DNA of 64,000 nt from Planctomycetota bacterium. Lineage in GTDB: Bacteria; Planctomycetota; UBA1135; GCA-002686595. Where the stretch lies: NCBI GenBank assembly GCA_023150475.1, contig JAKLKU010000002.1:310001-374000 (forward strand), written 5' to 3'. Shown here one piece after another: positions 33,710 to 42,911 of the stretch. The number at the start of each line of letters is the position of its first letter. Position 1 is the first letter of the stretch. The position numbers and the translations under genes are program-made. The notes below the pieces were generated by a model, which saw nothing but the letters and a program-made list of their open reading frames with translations, had not been told where the DNA came from and ran no database searches.

Positions 33710-35164
33710 TCAGAGACCGGACGCCCAGCGCAGGAGCTGGCCGACGCGCGTGTGCGAGATCGTGCCGCGCACGCGGCCCGAGCCCTTGCCGATCGCGTAG
33801 ACCGCGACTTCTTCGGCGGAGTGCGTCTCCGAGCTCAGCGGCACCGCAGCTTCCTGGAGGTACGCGGGATCCGCCGGGCCCGCCGGGATCACGCCGTTGA
33901 GTCCGGGCGTGGTGTCGAGGCGCGGATCGACGCGCGGACCAACGCGATAACCCGGGCCGTTGCCGTACACGAGCGTCGTGTAAGGCACGCCGTTGGCGTC
34001 GGTCGCCGGCGCGACGGAGTTCGTGCCGGGGTTCACGTCGTAGACGACGTCGAAGATGCCGCCGTTCGTCATCGAGAGCCAACCCGCGTCGGGATTGGCG
34101 ATCGAGTACTGGAGCTCGCTCGCCGGACGCAGCGGATAGCCCGCGATGTTGAATACGTGGCTGTGGTCGGCAGTGACGACGATCAGCGTCTCGCTCAAGT
34201 CGACCATCGAGATCGCTTGTGCCAGCGCCTTGTCGAAGATCTCGGTGTCCTTGAGCGCGCGGAACGCGTTGCCCGCATGGTGCGCGTGGTCGATGCGGCC
34301 CGCTTCGACCATCAGGAAGAAGCCGTTCGGATTGGAGAGCGTCTCGATCGCCTTCGACGTCATCGTGACGAGATCGGGCTCGCCGCCGGCGTCGCCCGGG
34401 CGATCGTGCTCGTACTCCATGTGACTCGATTCGAGCAACGCGAGCACCGGGAGATCGGCCTGGGTCAGCGCGTTGAAACCACCGGTCTCCCACACGTACG
34501 TGTAACCGGCGTTCTGGAATTCCGCGCGCAGGTCGCGACCGTCGGTGCGCGAACCTTTCGAGCCTTCTTCGTCGTTGACGGTGTTGGGCACGAAGTGACG
34601 CCGACCGCCGCCGGCGAGGAAGTCGAGGCCGGTGCCGAGCGCTGGGTTGTATTGCGCGTCACCGGGCAGCGCTTGCAGTGCGATCGTGTTCTCCTGATCG
34701 CGGTCGTTGATGTGCACGTACGCGGAAGCTGGCGTCGCGTGCGTGATGCGCGCCGTGCTGACGAGTCCGACCTTGCGGCCGGCTTGTTTGTACCGCTCGG
34801 CGATCGTGGTGGTCGCCGGCCCATCGCCGTCGCCGTTGAAGTCCTGGTACTCGCACGTCGGACCGAATCCGAGGACTCCGTTGTTCGTGCGCACACCGCT
34901 GCACATCGCGCTGGCGCTCGGCGCACTGTCGGTGGTGATCGCATCCGACGAGTACGTGCGGTTCAAAGCGACGTAGGGCATCTGATCCATCATCAGCGAG
35001 CCTTCGATGCCCACCGAGTAGATGCGCGTCGCAGTGACGGTGGAAACGCCCATGCCGTCGCCGACGAAGAGGATGATGTTCTTGACCTGGGGAGAATCTT
35101 GGGCGACGGCGAGCGCGCCGAGTGTCGCCAGCGCCGCCGAAGCGGAGATCATTCGCGAGAGCAT
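33710..35164 (-). CDS. Alkaline phosphatase, PhoA family
   Basis: A 484-residue exported phosphomonoesterase. A signal peptide (1-21) precedes the catalytic domain: GDGMG (D36, metal), TTDSAPSASAM (nucleophile S80), VEAGRIDHAHHAGN and VTADHSH (metal ligands), and a late ETHSAEEVAVYA with another ligand His. All PhoA motifs are present in order. Start ATG 35164 has AGGAG five bases upstream. The enzyme would release phosphate from organic esters outside the cytoplasm. Confidence 0.93.
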   Translation of the reverse strand: MLSRMISASAALATLGALAVAQDSPQVKNIILFVGDGMGVSTVTATRIYSVGIEGSLMMDQMPYVALNRTYSSDAITTDSAPSASAMCSGVRTNNGVLGFGPTCEYQDFNGDGDGPATTTIAERYKQAGRKVGLVSTARITHATPASAYVHINDRDQENTIALQALPGDAQYNPALGTGLDFLAGGGRRHFVPNTVNDEEGSKGSRTDGRDLRAEFQNAGYTYVWETGGFNALTQADLPVLALLESSHMEYEHDRPGDAGGEPDLVTMTSKAIETLSNPNGFFLMVEAGRIDHAHHAGNAFRALKDTEIFDKALAQAISMVDLSETLIVVTADHSHVFNIAGYPLRPASELQYSIANPDAGWLSMTNGGIFDVVYDVNPGTNSVAPATDANGVPYTTLVYGNGPGYRVGPRVDPRLDTTPGLNGVIPAGPADPAYLQEAAVPLSSETHSAEEVAVYAIGKGSGRVRGTISHTRVGQLLRWASGL

Positions 35165-35551
35165 TGCAACTCCTGGTTGAAGAGAGGAAACGAACTCGCG
35201 TGACCTTCGGCGCGGCGTTCGAGGCTTCGGCGAGGAGTGCAAAAAGTTTCGACGAACCGAGACGTGAGTCTTCTTGTCGCAATCCTCACTCGTCGATCGA
35301 CGACGGCTTTCGCGCGCGTCGCTCCGTGCGAGCATCGGCGCGGATCGCGGGCTCGGCCGACGGCGGTCGGGCGAGGCGAGAGCACGCCGTGCCGTCCGGT
35401 GCGCGCGAACGCGACACCGCGCTTCGCATAGGACTGCGGGCGCCGCCTCGCAGTGGAGTCGGCGCCCGCGATGTCGCTGCGAACGCGTGGATCGGTGCGG
35501 CGTTCGCGAGCGCCGGCGTGCGAGCACGCGCTGGCGCTCACGACGTCGAGA
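35165..35551. other. Intergenic region, nothing recognised
   Basis: These 387 bases between the phosphatase start and the end of the CHRD gene hold no reading frame with normal codon use. The promoter of the alkaline phosphatase gene must lie here, on the minus strand. No PHO-box-like direct repeat could be picked out by eye. Confidence 0.4.
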
Positions 35552-36760
35552 TCAAGGCAGGATCGCGAAGTAGAGCGCGTTGCTCAGCGCCACGCCGGTG
35601 CCGTCCGGGTGCGCCGGGTCGCGCATCCAGAATTGGCCGTGGACCTGCGAGCCCGCGGCAAGGCCTTGCGACGCCATGTACGCGTGGCTGAAGAAGAACG
35701 AGTAGCTGCCGGAGCAGTCGCTCGGCGGAGGATTGCCGCCCGAGCTCTGCGGCGGAAGGCGTTGCAGCGGCGGCTTCACGCACAACGTTCCGCCGGAGAA
35801 CGGCACCGCGTTCGGCGTGGAGCCCCAGAAGAAGATGCCGTTCTTGTTGTTGAGGCACTGGGTCGCGCTGATCGTCAGCGTGTCCGGGCCGCTCAGGATC
35901 GGCAGACCGACGAACGCGACGCTCGGCACACAACCGAGACTGTTCGGCTTACCGACGCAGTAGCTCGACGGGTTGCTCGCCGCGGAGACGATCTGGCCGC
36001 GGATCTCACCGGCCGGGAAGTTCCCGGAGTGCACGTTGAAGTACCAACCGCCGCCGAGCAGCGTCGCTTCGTCCGCGGCCGCGTAGTTGAGCACGCCGCT
36101 CTTCGAGTTGCCGGTCGGCAGCCCGAGCTTGACCGGACCGGCGACTCCCGGCGCGCCGACGTGGATGTGCGCGTTGGTCTCGGTGGCGGAAAGCGCGTCG
36201 AACGTCAGGCTGTAGAAGAACGAGTCGGCGACCGTGTCGATCAGCAGGTAGGCGGAACCTTTCGCCGTCGAGGCGTTCGGCGGAGTCTCCTGCGCTCCGT
36301 CGAGATCGGCGCGCATCGTCACGAGGCTGTCGCTGCGCAGCACTTGGCCCCGGATCTCGCCGGTGACGAAGTTGTTCGAGTGGATGTTGATGTACCACCC
36401 GCCGTTGACGAGCGTCGCTTCATCGGCCTCGGCGTAGGAGAAGCTCCCGGTCTTGTTCGTGCCGAGCGGCAATCCGACCTTGACCGGCCCGCTGACTCCC
36501 ACGGCGCCGGCGTGGAAGTGCGCGTTGTTCTCGGGCGCCGAGAGTCCGGTGTACGTGATCGAGTACGTCGCCGTGTTGGTCGCGCGATCGACGAGCACGT
36601 ACGCCGTGCCGGTCGCGGTCGACGGATTCGGCGGCACTTCCTGCGAGCCGTCGAGGTCCGCGCGCATCGCGACGATCTGCGCGGACGCCGTCGATGCGAA
36701 CGCGAGCACCGCGGTCGCGAGGAGGGAGGTCGAAAGCAAAGGAACGTTGAAGAACCGCAT
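35552..36760 (-). CDS. Secreted protein with two CHRD domains
   Basis: A 402-residue exported protein. A signal peptide (about 1-27) is followed by two CHRD domains (about 30-145 and 147-262), each with DG(S/A)QE-PPN, NAH(F/I)H and GGWY(I/F)N(I/V)HS-NF blocks. A Cys-containing tail (about 270-402) is shared with the product of 3832-4911. CHRD domains are structural, found in chordin and in bacterial surface proteins. The ATG at 36760 has AGGAG six bases upstream. Confidence 0.87.
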   Translation of the reverse strand: MRFFNVPLLSTSLLATAVLAFASTASAQIVAMRADLDGSQEVPPNPSTATGTAYVLVDRATNTATYSITYTGLSAPENNAHFHAGAVGVSGPVKVGLPLGTNKTGSFSYAEADEATLVNGGWYINIHSNNFVTGEIRGQVLRSDSLVTMRADLDGAQETPPNASTAKGSAYLLIDTVADSFFYSLTFDALSATETNAHIHVGAPGVAGPVKLGLPTGNSKSGVLNYAAADEATLLGGGWYFNVHSGNFPAGEIRGQIVSAASNPSSYCVGKPNSLGCVPSVAFVGLPILSGPDTLTISATQCLNNKNGIFFWGSTPNAVPFSGGTLCVKPPLQRLPPQSSGGNPPPSDCSGSYSFFFSHAYMASQGLAAGSQVHGQFWMRDPAHPDGTGVALSNALYFAILP

Positions 36761-37569
36761 GAAGAGCTCCTGACTCGAAGTTGGGGGACGGAGGAACGAT
36801 CGGCGAGCGACGCACACGGGGCCCGCGATCGAGCTCCTCGAGCTCGACCGCACGCCCGGCGCAGCGCAACGGGAGCCCGTGAGCCGACTCCCGGCACGCT
36901 GCGACGTCCACGGATTGGACGCTGCGCGCTGCGCGGCATCGCGGGAGGGCGACGAACGCAGGCTGCGTTCGTACGAGCGTCGCGCTCCGACGGATGTGTC
37001 ATCGCGATTCGTACGCGTTCCGTCGGCTCGTTCGTGGCACTGGACCGCGTTCGCTCGCTCGAAGTGAACGCGCGGCCACTTGCCGAAGCGGTTCTCGCCG
37101 CGGCGCAGCGCGGGGATCGGCCCCGAACGAGTACTGCCACCGGTGGTTGGGCAGGAAATTTCGAACGACGTGTAACCGAGCCGATTTGCGTCGGTCCATG
37201 CTGGAAGCCCCGCGTCGTGTCCTGCGTTGCGAGTGGACCGAACCGACGTCCGCGCACCGCAAGCGAGCCCACGCCACTCGCGAAACGCAGCGGCTCGGTC
37301 GCGTTGTCGTCGTCGTCCGCGGTCGCCGAGGAACTTTCGTTCACGCCGGAGGACCGCTTGGGCCTCGCGGAAGGCGCGTGACGACGGCGCGAAACGCCAC
37401 GCAAGCGTCGCCAGCGCCGTTTTCGTGACCCAACGTACCGAGCCAGTTCCGTCCGAAGGTCGGTGTTAGGCTGGTCGTGGTCGCGAAGCGTCGTTTGGCA
37501 GGCGGCGTCGGCGAACGGGCACGGATGATCGGCAGGCACCGGAACGATGCGCGGCGCAGTGGCGACCGC
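36761..37569. other. Long intergenic region
   Basis: About 800 bases separate the CHRD gene from the propeller-like lipoprotein gene (or about 716 if the GTG at 37477 is its start). Frames here are interrupted or have a coding bias unlike the neighbours, and no RNA fold or repeat array was recognised. Both flanking genes need promoters here. Confidence 0.4.
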
Positions 37570-40254
37570 ATGGGATGTCGTCGCGCCTCACGCGACGCGG
37601 AAGCGGGTTCGTCGCGCGCGGGCCGAACGGGTCGAACGGGCGGAACGGGCCGAACGGGCCGGTCAAGCCTCGTCGGCGGCGCGGCCGCGGCGCTCGTCGC
37701 GAGCGTTCTCGGCGCCTGCGGCGGCTCCGGGTCCGGGGGCGGGAACGTCACGCCGCCCGCCACGGCGTCGGCGCAAGTGATCGACGGCTACACGCTCGTC
37801 GCGAGCAAGGCCCTCGCCATCGACTCGAACGGTGCGGTCTTCGACGGCGCGGGCGCCGGACTCTTCACGTTGCAGCACACGCCGGGGGATCCGTTGACGC
37901 CGCTCGCTCCCGTCGCGCCGGAGAAGCTCGAACTCGGCGGGTTCGTGCGTGCGCTCGAAGTCACCGACGAGCACGTCTACGCGGCCGCGTGGAGGCGCGG
38001 GCTCGTCGCGATCCGGCGCAGCGACACGTCGATCGTGAACACCGGCGTGCTCGCCGGTACCGAAGGCGCGCGTTCGCTCGCCGTGCTCGACGCGGACGCG
38101 AGCGCGTGTCCGTCGAAACGCATCGTGATCGTCGGCACGGACGATCCGCTGGACACCACGAGCGGCGTGCCCGGGACCGCCGGCGGGCGGCTCGTGATCG
38201 TCGAGCACGACTTGGCGAGCGACACGCTCGCCGTGCGCGCCGCCTTCGACGTCGGCGCGACCGTGCAGTGCGTCGCGGCGAGCCTCGCGATCGCGCCCCC
38301 GCCTTCGGGCACGAACGACGCGAGCTTCACGGTCCTGCTCGGCGCCGACTGCGCGCGGATCGGCGCGTCGCGCGCGTCGCTGCAGCGGCGCGACTTCTCC
38401 TACCACTGCGCGAACGGCGCTCTCGTGATCACGGAAGATGCGCGCACTCCGTGGCCCGCCGCGACGAGCGCGCCGGAGTGCATCGTGCGCGACGTCGTGA
38501 TCGACGAAACGCGAGCGCGCGCCTACGCCGCGGCGTACTTCCACGGCGTGTTCGCGTTCGACGTCGCGAACGGAACGCTCACGGCGGACGCGAGCCCCGG
38601 TTGGCCGCTCGTGGAGCGCGACGGCCAAGGCGTGCCGCGCGCGAGCCACGCGAACACGCTGGCGCTCGACCCCGCGCCGGAATCCGCGCCGAACGCCGGC
38701 GCGCGGCTTTGCGTCGGTTGGGGCAAGGAGTTCGCGGGCGAGTGGCAGTTCTTCGGCGACTCGTCGCGGCCGGAGTGCGCCAGCGCCCCCGGCGCGAACG
38801 GCCAACTCCCCGTCGACGGCGTGTTCGTCTATCGCCTCGACGTGAACGACGATCCGGTGCTCGTCGGCGCGGACCCGGTCGCGGAACTCGAGCTCACACC
38901 GAGTCCGCTGCCGCTCTACGGCGTCGAAGACGTGCGTTGCGTGCGTTACGGCGGAGCGGATTACCACTTGGCGATCGCCGGCGACACGAGCGGCCTCGCG
39001 CTCGTGCGCGTCACTCCAGGGAGCGGCGGTTCGACTGCGGTCGTCGAAGCGTCTTGGGACGAGCGCGATCCGGCACGTCTCGCGCTCAAGGCGCACGACG
39101 ACGCGGTCGTGCTCTCGACTCCTAACGGCGACTTCCTCCACGTCGCGACGGAAGTCGGGGTCGCCGCGTTCGACCTCGCGACCGCGTTGCGGGACGCGCG
39201 CACGTCGAATCCGACGTTCGGCTCGATTCCGGCGCCGTTCAGCGAGCTCGTCGGCGCCGTCACGCTCGGCGTCTTCCCGCCGCCGAACGCACGTTTGGTC
39301 GGTGCGACGCAACGCGGCGTGCCCGGTCAGCCCGGTGGCGTGCAGGTGTACGACCTCGCGACACCCGATCGACCGCTCGCGCTCGGCGCCGAGCTCCAGA
39401 AGGACGGGCGCGGCTTCGCGCTCGCCGCGGTGCTCGGCGCGTGGAACGGCGCGACGAAACCCACGGATGCGGACCGGCGCCGTTGGGTGTTCACGACGCA
39501 GTCGGACGGCACCGACGTGACGAAGTCGTACACGGTGAAGCTCTTCGACCTCGGCACGCAGAATGCGCCGAACGATCCAGACTGCGCGCCGCCGTGCACG
39601 CCGGCAGCGCTCGTCGCGACGTGGCAAGACGCGCCGGCCGCGGACGCGCTCGAGGGCATCGCCGTGCGCGAAGTGAACGGCGGTCGCGAGCTCGCCGTCT
39701 ACGTGCCCTTCGGCGTCAACGGCGACGCGCCACGGTCGCTCGCGAGCGCTCGGGCCGGAGTCGTGGTGCTGCGTGTGACGCTCGACGGCGCGGGTGTGCC
39801 GCACTTCACGAAAGTGCAGAAGCTCGTGTCCTTCAGCGACGTCGATCCGACGTTCAAGGCCGGCCGCGCGACGCTCGATGCGGCGAGCGAGCGGCTCTTC
39901 GTCGCGTGGGGCACCGGCGGGCTCGCCGCGTACGACACGTCGTCGCCGTACCAGCTCACGCCACTCGCAAAACGCGATTTGTCGCAGGAGATCGGCGCGT
40001 ACGGCACGCGGCTCAGCCCGACGCACGTCGTTCTCGGTGCGAAGGACTGCGATCGCGAGTTCGTCTACGTCGCGTTCCTCGACGACGGCGTCGGCGTGCT
40101 CGACGCGGACTTGACCGGAGCGATCGGTTTCGTGCCGGTCGCAGGCCAAGCGATCTCGCTGACGCTCGATCCGCGCGACCCGGCGCGCCGCACGGTCTTC
40201 GTCAGCGAAGGCCGCGCGGGCGTCGAGAAGCTCGTGATCGATCCATGCGAGTGA
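37570..40254 (+). CDS. Large lipoprotein, propeller-like
   Basis: An 894-residue exported protein with an unusual N-terminus: about 20 residues of basic sequence, an RTG/GTG microrepeat, then a hydrophobic stretch ending in lipobox LGAC. The mature part contains repeated blocks such as VYAAAWRRGLVAI and LFVAWGTGGLAAYDTS, which resemble LVIVD-type beta-propeller blades. Function is unknown. The start is uncertain: in-frame GTG 37477 and ATG 37525 are alternatives, but 37570 gives the shortest pre-lipobox region. Confidence 0.65.
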   Translation: MGCRRASRDAEAGSSRAGRTGRTGGTGRTGRSSLVGGAAAALVASVLGACGGSGSGGGNVTPPATASAQVIDGYTLVASKALAIDSNGAVFDGAGAGLFTLQHTPGDPLTPLAPVAPEKLELGGFVRALEVTDEHVYAAAWRRGLVAIRRSDTSIVNTGVLAGTEGARSLAVLDADASACPSKRIVIVGTDDPLDTTSGVPGTAGGRLVIVEHDLASDTLAVRAAFDVGATVQCVAASLAIAPPPSGTNDASFTVLLGADCARIGASRASLQRRDFSYHCANGALVITEDARTPWPAATSAPECIVRDVVIDETRARAYAAAYFHGVFAFDVANGTLTADASPGWPLVERDGQGVPRASHANTLALDPAPESAPNAGARLCVGWGKEFAGEWQFFGDSSRPECASAPGANGQLPVDGVFVYRLDVNDDPVLVGADPVAELELTPSPLPLYGVEDVRCVRYGGADYHLAIAGDTSGLALVRVTPGSGGSTAVVEASWDERDPARLALKAHDDAVVLSTPNGDFLHVATEVGVAAFDLATALRDARTSNPTFGSIPAPFSELVGAVTLGVFPPPNARLVGATQRGVPGQPGGVQVYDLATPDRPLALGAELQKDGRGFALAAVLGAWNGATKPTDADRRRWVFTTQSDGTDVTKSYTVKLFDLGTQNAPNDPDCAPPCTPAALVATWQDAPAADALEGIAVREVNGGRELAVYVPFGVNGDAPRSLASARAGVVVLRVTLDGAGVPHFTKVQKLVSFSDVDPTFKAGRATLDAASERLFVAWGTGGLAAYDTSSPYQLTPLAKRDLSQEIGAYGTRLSPTHVVLGAKDCDREFVYVAFLDDGVGVLDADLTGAIGFVPVAGQAISLTLDPRDPARRTVFVSEGRAGVEKLVIDPCE
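37627..37665. repeat. 9-bp microrepeat in signal-sequence codons
   Basis: About four 9-base units of the form (C/G)GAACGGG(T/C) encode Arg/Gly-Thr-Gly repeats just before the hydrophobic core of the lipoprotein signal. Copy number may vary by slippage, in steps that keep frame. Confidence 0.7.
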
Positions 40255-40276
40255 CGCGGGTTCGTCGCTCGCGCGT

Positions 40277-41509
40277 TCAGCGCAAACCGGCGAACACCAC
40301 CACGCCGTCGATCACCGTCGCGACGCAGTGCGTCGTGTACTCGAACGGATCGCCGTCGTAGAGCGCGAAGTCGGCGTCCTTGCCGACCTCCAAGCTGCCG
40401 ACGCGCGCGTCGATGCCGAGCACGCGAGCCGCGTCGAGCGTGATCGCGCGCAACGCGGCGTCGCGTCCGAGCCCGTGCGCGGCCGCGATCGCCGCTTCGT
40501 AGAGCACCACGCGCGTCTTCGGCACGTAGCTCTCGTACCCGCTCTGGAACGCGAACGGGATCTTGGCGTCGAAGAGCTGCTTCGGCGTCGTGCGGCTCGC
40601 GTTCTGCAGGTCCTCGACGAAGCGCGCCATCGGCGGGTGCGCGATCACCGGCACGTGCGCGGCCGAGAGTTCGTCGAGCACGACGTACGCCTCCGCGGCG
40701 CCGTCGAGGACGAGCTTGAAACCGAACTCGCGCGCGAGCCGCAACGCCGACGAGATGTCTTGATGCCGGTGCGCGGTCACGAGCAACGGCACGCGGCCTT
40801 CGAGCACGTCGACGAGCGCTTCCTTGCGCAGATCTCGATCGGGGCGTTTCGTCGCATCGTCGCCGGCCGCCGCGAGCGTGCGGCGATGCTCGTCCGCGCC
40901 GATCAACGCTTCGCGCAAGAGCGCGAGCTGCTTGCCCGCGGTGCCCGGCGACTTGCCCTTGCCTTCCGCGCGAGAATCGGAGCCGAGCGTCGCCGCGACC
41001 ATCGCGCGCGGCACGAGCACCGCTTCGTCGACCGTGTCGCCGCGCGTCTTCGCGATCAGCGTGTCGCCTGAGATCAACGCGAGCGGCGCGTGCCCGGTGT
41101 GGATCGTCGTGACGCCGAACTCGCGCACCCACTCGATCAAGCGCTCGCGAGCGTTGTACGCGTCGAGCGCGCGCAACTCGGGCTGGATCGGCGCCGCGGG
41201 ATCGTGTTGGTCCTGATCCTGCGGTTGGTTCAAATACCCCGCGAGCCCGATGACGCAGTGCGCGTCGATCAGTCCGGGCGTGACGACGTCCGCCGTCAAC
41301 GTCCGCATGCCGATCGGCGGCTCGAGCTCGGTCATGGGTCCGAGCGCGACGATCTTGCCGCCCTTGACGAGCACGACGCCATTCTCGATCACGGCGCCGG
41401 AGACCGTGTGCACGCGCTTGCCGAAGACGGCGAGGTCCTGCGCGATCACCGACGCGGCGAGCACGAACACGCCGCACGCACGCGCGCCAAGGCAGATGAG
41501 CGCGCTCAT
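40277..41509 (-). CDS. Exported amidohydrolase-like protein, metal site altered
   Basis: A 410-residue protein with a signal peptide (cleavage near ASVIAQD) and an amidohydrolase/imidazolonepropionase-type TIM barrel. The small beta domain brackets the barrel (HTVSGAVIENGVVLVKGGKIVALG at the start, GKDADFALYDGDPFEY at the end). In place of the metal-binding HxH after strand 1 it reads DAHCVIG, so one His is missing. TAHRH and VIAHPP are further His positions. It may be catalytically different or a partner of the coupled homologue upstream (ATGA overlap at 41506-41509). Confidence 0.8.
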   Translation of the reverse strand: MSALICLGARACGVFVLAASVIAQDLAVFGKRVHTVSGAVIENGVVLVKGGKIVALGPMTELEPPIGMRTLTADVVTPGLIDAHCVIGLAGYLNQPQDQDQHDPAAPIQPELRALDAYNARERLIEWVREFGVTTIHTGHAPLALISGDTLIAKTRGDTVDEAVLVPRAMVAATLGSDSRAEGKGKSPGTAGKQLALLREALIGADEHRRTLAAAGDDATKRPDRDLRKEALVDVLEGRVPLLVTAHRHQDISSALRLAREFGFKLVLDGAAEAYVVLDELSAAHVPVIAHPPMARFVEDLQNASRTTPKQLFDAKIPFAFQSGYESYVPKTRVVLYEAAIAAAHGLGRDAALRAITLDAARVLGIDARVGSLEVGKDADFALYDGDPFEYTTHCVATVIDGVVVFAGLR

Positions 41510-42813
41510 CGCACTTCCTCCTCGCCGAGGCAGCACAACGCGCCGCCGCGCGCTTGGCCCGCGCCCCAACCACCTTCCGCCCACAGCCGATCCTGCGGAT
41601 TGGCGTAGTCGAAGACCTTCTCGCCGGCGACCCAAGTTTGCTCGACGCGCGTGTACACCGACAGCGGATCGCCGTCGAGCACGATGAAGTCCGCGTCCTT
41701 GCCGCGCTCGAGGCTGCCGACGCGGTCGCCGAGGTCGAGCATCCGCGCCGGATTCAGCGTCAAGCCGGCGAGCGCCGTCTCGCGCGAGAGCCCGGCGCGC
41801 ACCGCGAGCGCCGCCATGCGCAGGAAGAGCCGGCCGTCGGTGATCCAGTCGTCGGTGTGGAACGCGACGAGCTCACGCGCGCCGCGTTTCTCGAGCTCCG
41901 AGGCGGAACGCGCGTCGACGTCCATCGCTTCGAGTTTGCCGCCCGGCGTGTCGACGACGATCAGCGAACACGAAGCCTTCGCCGCGACGATCTCGTCGGC
42001 AACCTTCCACGCGTCGCTGACGTGGTGCAGCACGACGCGGAAGCCGAACTCCTTCGCGAGCCGCAACACCGTGAGCACGTCGTCGTGCCGGTGCGTGTGG
42101 TGGTGGACGATGCGTTTGCCTTCGAGGACTTCGACGAGCGCTTCGTTCGCGAGGTCGCGCGGCGGTCGTTTGCTCGCGTCGTCGCCGGCGGCGGCGAGCT
42201 TGCGACGATACTCCTCTGCCGCGACGAAGGCTTCGCGCACCAACGCGGCCGACTTGCCGCGCGTGCCCGGGAACGGCGGCTCCTGTTGGCTGTTGGTGCC
42301 GTTCGCCATCTTCATGCCGCCCATCGGCGAACCGTCGGCGAAGCGATAACAGAGCTCCTCGATCGTGCCCACGTCGCGGTTCTTGAGGTAGATCGTCTGG
42401 CCGCTGAGCAAGTGGCCGCTGCCCGACATCACGTTGAGCGTCGTGATGCCACCCGCTTGCGCGCGTTGCAGTCCGGAGTCGCGGCAATCGACGGCGTCGA
42501 GCATGCGCACACTCGGTTGGATCGGTGCGCTCGCATCCGCGCCCCACCCGCCGCCGACGTGGCTGTGCGTGTCGACGAGCCCAGGCATCAACGTCTTGCC
42601 CACGACGTCGACGCGCTCGGTGTTCGCGGGCAACACGGTGCTCGCACGCGCGCCGACCGCGACGATGCGGCCCTTCTCGATCACGAGCACGCCGTCGTCG
42701 ATCGCGGGTGCAGCGATCGGCAGGATCCGCGCGCCGACGAACGCGAGAGGACGATCTTGCGCGAGCACCGGCAACGCCCACGCGAACACGCAAAGCCAGG
42801 GGACGAGTTTCAT
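41506..42813 (-). CDS. Exported amidohydrolase
   Basis: A 435-residue signal-peptide-bearing amidohydrolase. It has an intact DTHSH (HxH) motif after the opening beta domain, VHHHTHRH and LHHVSDA on later strands, HTDD near the C-terminal side (probable catalytic Asp), and GKDADFIVLDGDPL at the end. Such planctomycete proteins come as tandem pairs; substrates are probably peptides or N-acyl amides, not proven. ATG 42813 begins the signal sequence. It is the first gene of the pair. Confidence 0.87.
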   Translation of the reverse strand: MKLVPWLCVFAWALPVLAQDRPLAFVGARILPIAAPAIDDGVLVIEKGRIVAVGARASTVLPANTERVDVVGKTLMPGLVDTHSHVGGGWGADASAPIQPSVRMLDAVDCRDSGLQRAQAGGITTLNVMSGSGHLLSGQTIYLKNRDVGTIEELCYRFADGSPMGGMKMANGTNSQQEPPFPGTRGKSAALVREAFVAAEEYRRKLAAAGDDASKRPPRDLANEALVEVLEGKRIVHHHTHRHDDVLTVLRLAKEFGFRVVLHHVSDAWKVADEIVAAKASCSLIVVDTPGGKLEAMDVDARSASELEKRGARELVAFHTDDWITDGRLFLRMAALAVRAGLSRETALAGLTLNPARMLDLGDRVGSLERGKDADFIVLDGDPLSVYTRVEQTWVAGEKVFDYANPQDRLWAEGGWGAGQARGGALCCLGEEEVR

Positions 42814-42911
42814 CGCGTCGACAGCGTAACGGCCACGTCGCGCGTTCGCTCGCACAGCTCTGACGACCTCCGTACCGGAGCCAGACGCAGAGCGCTCGCC
42901 TGTGCGGCACG

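Noticed and set aside
36761..37569. Several 60-140 codon frames in the long gap before the propeller-like lipoprotein
   Set aside because: They overlap one another on both strands, are Arg/Ser/Ala-rich, and have no ribosome sites; none stands out as coding.
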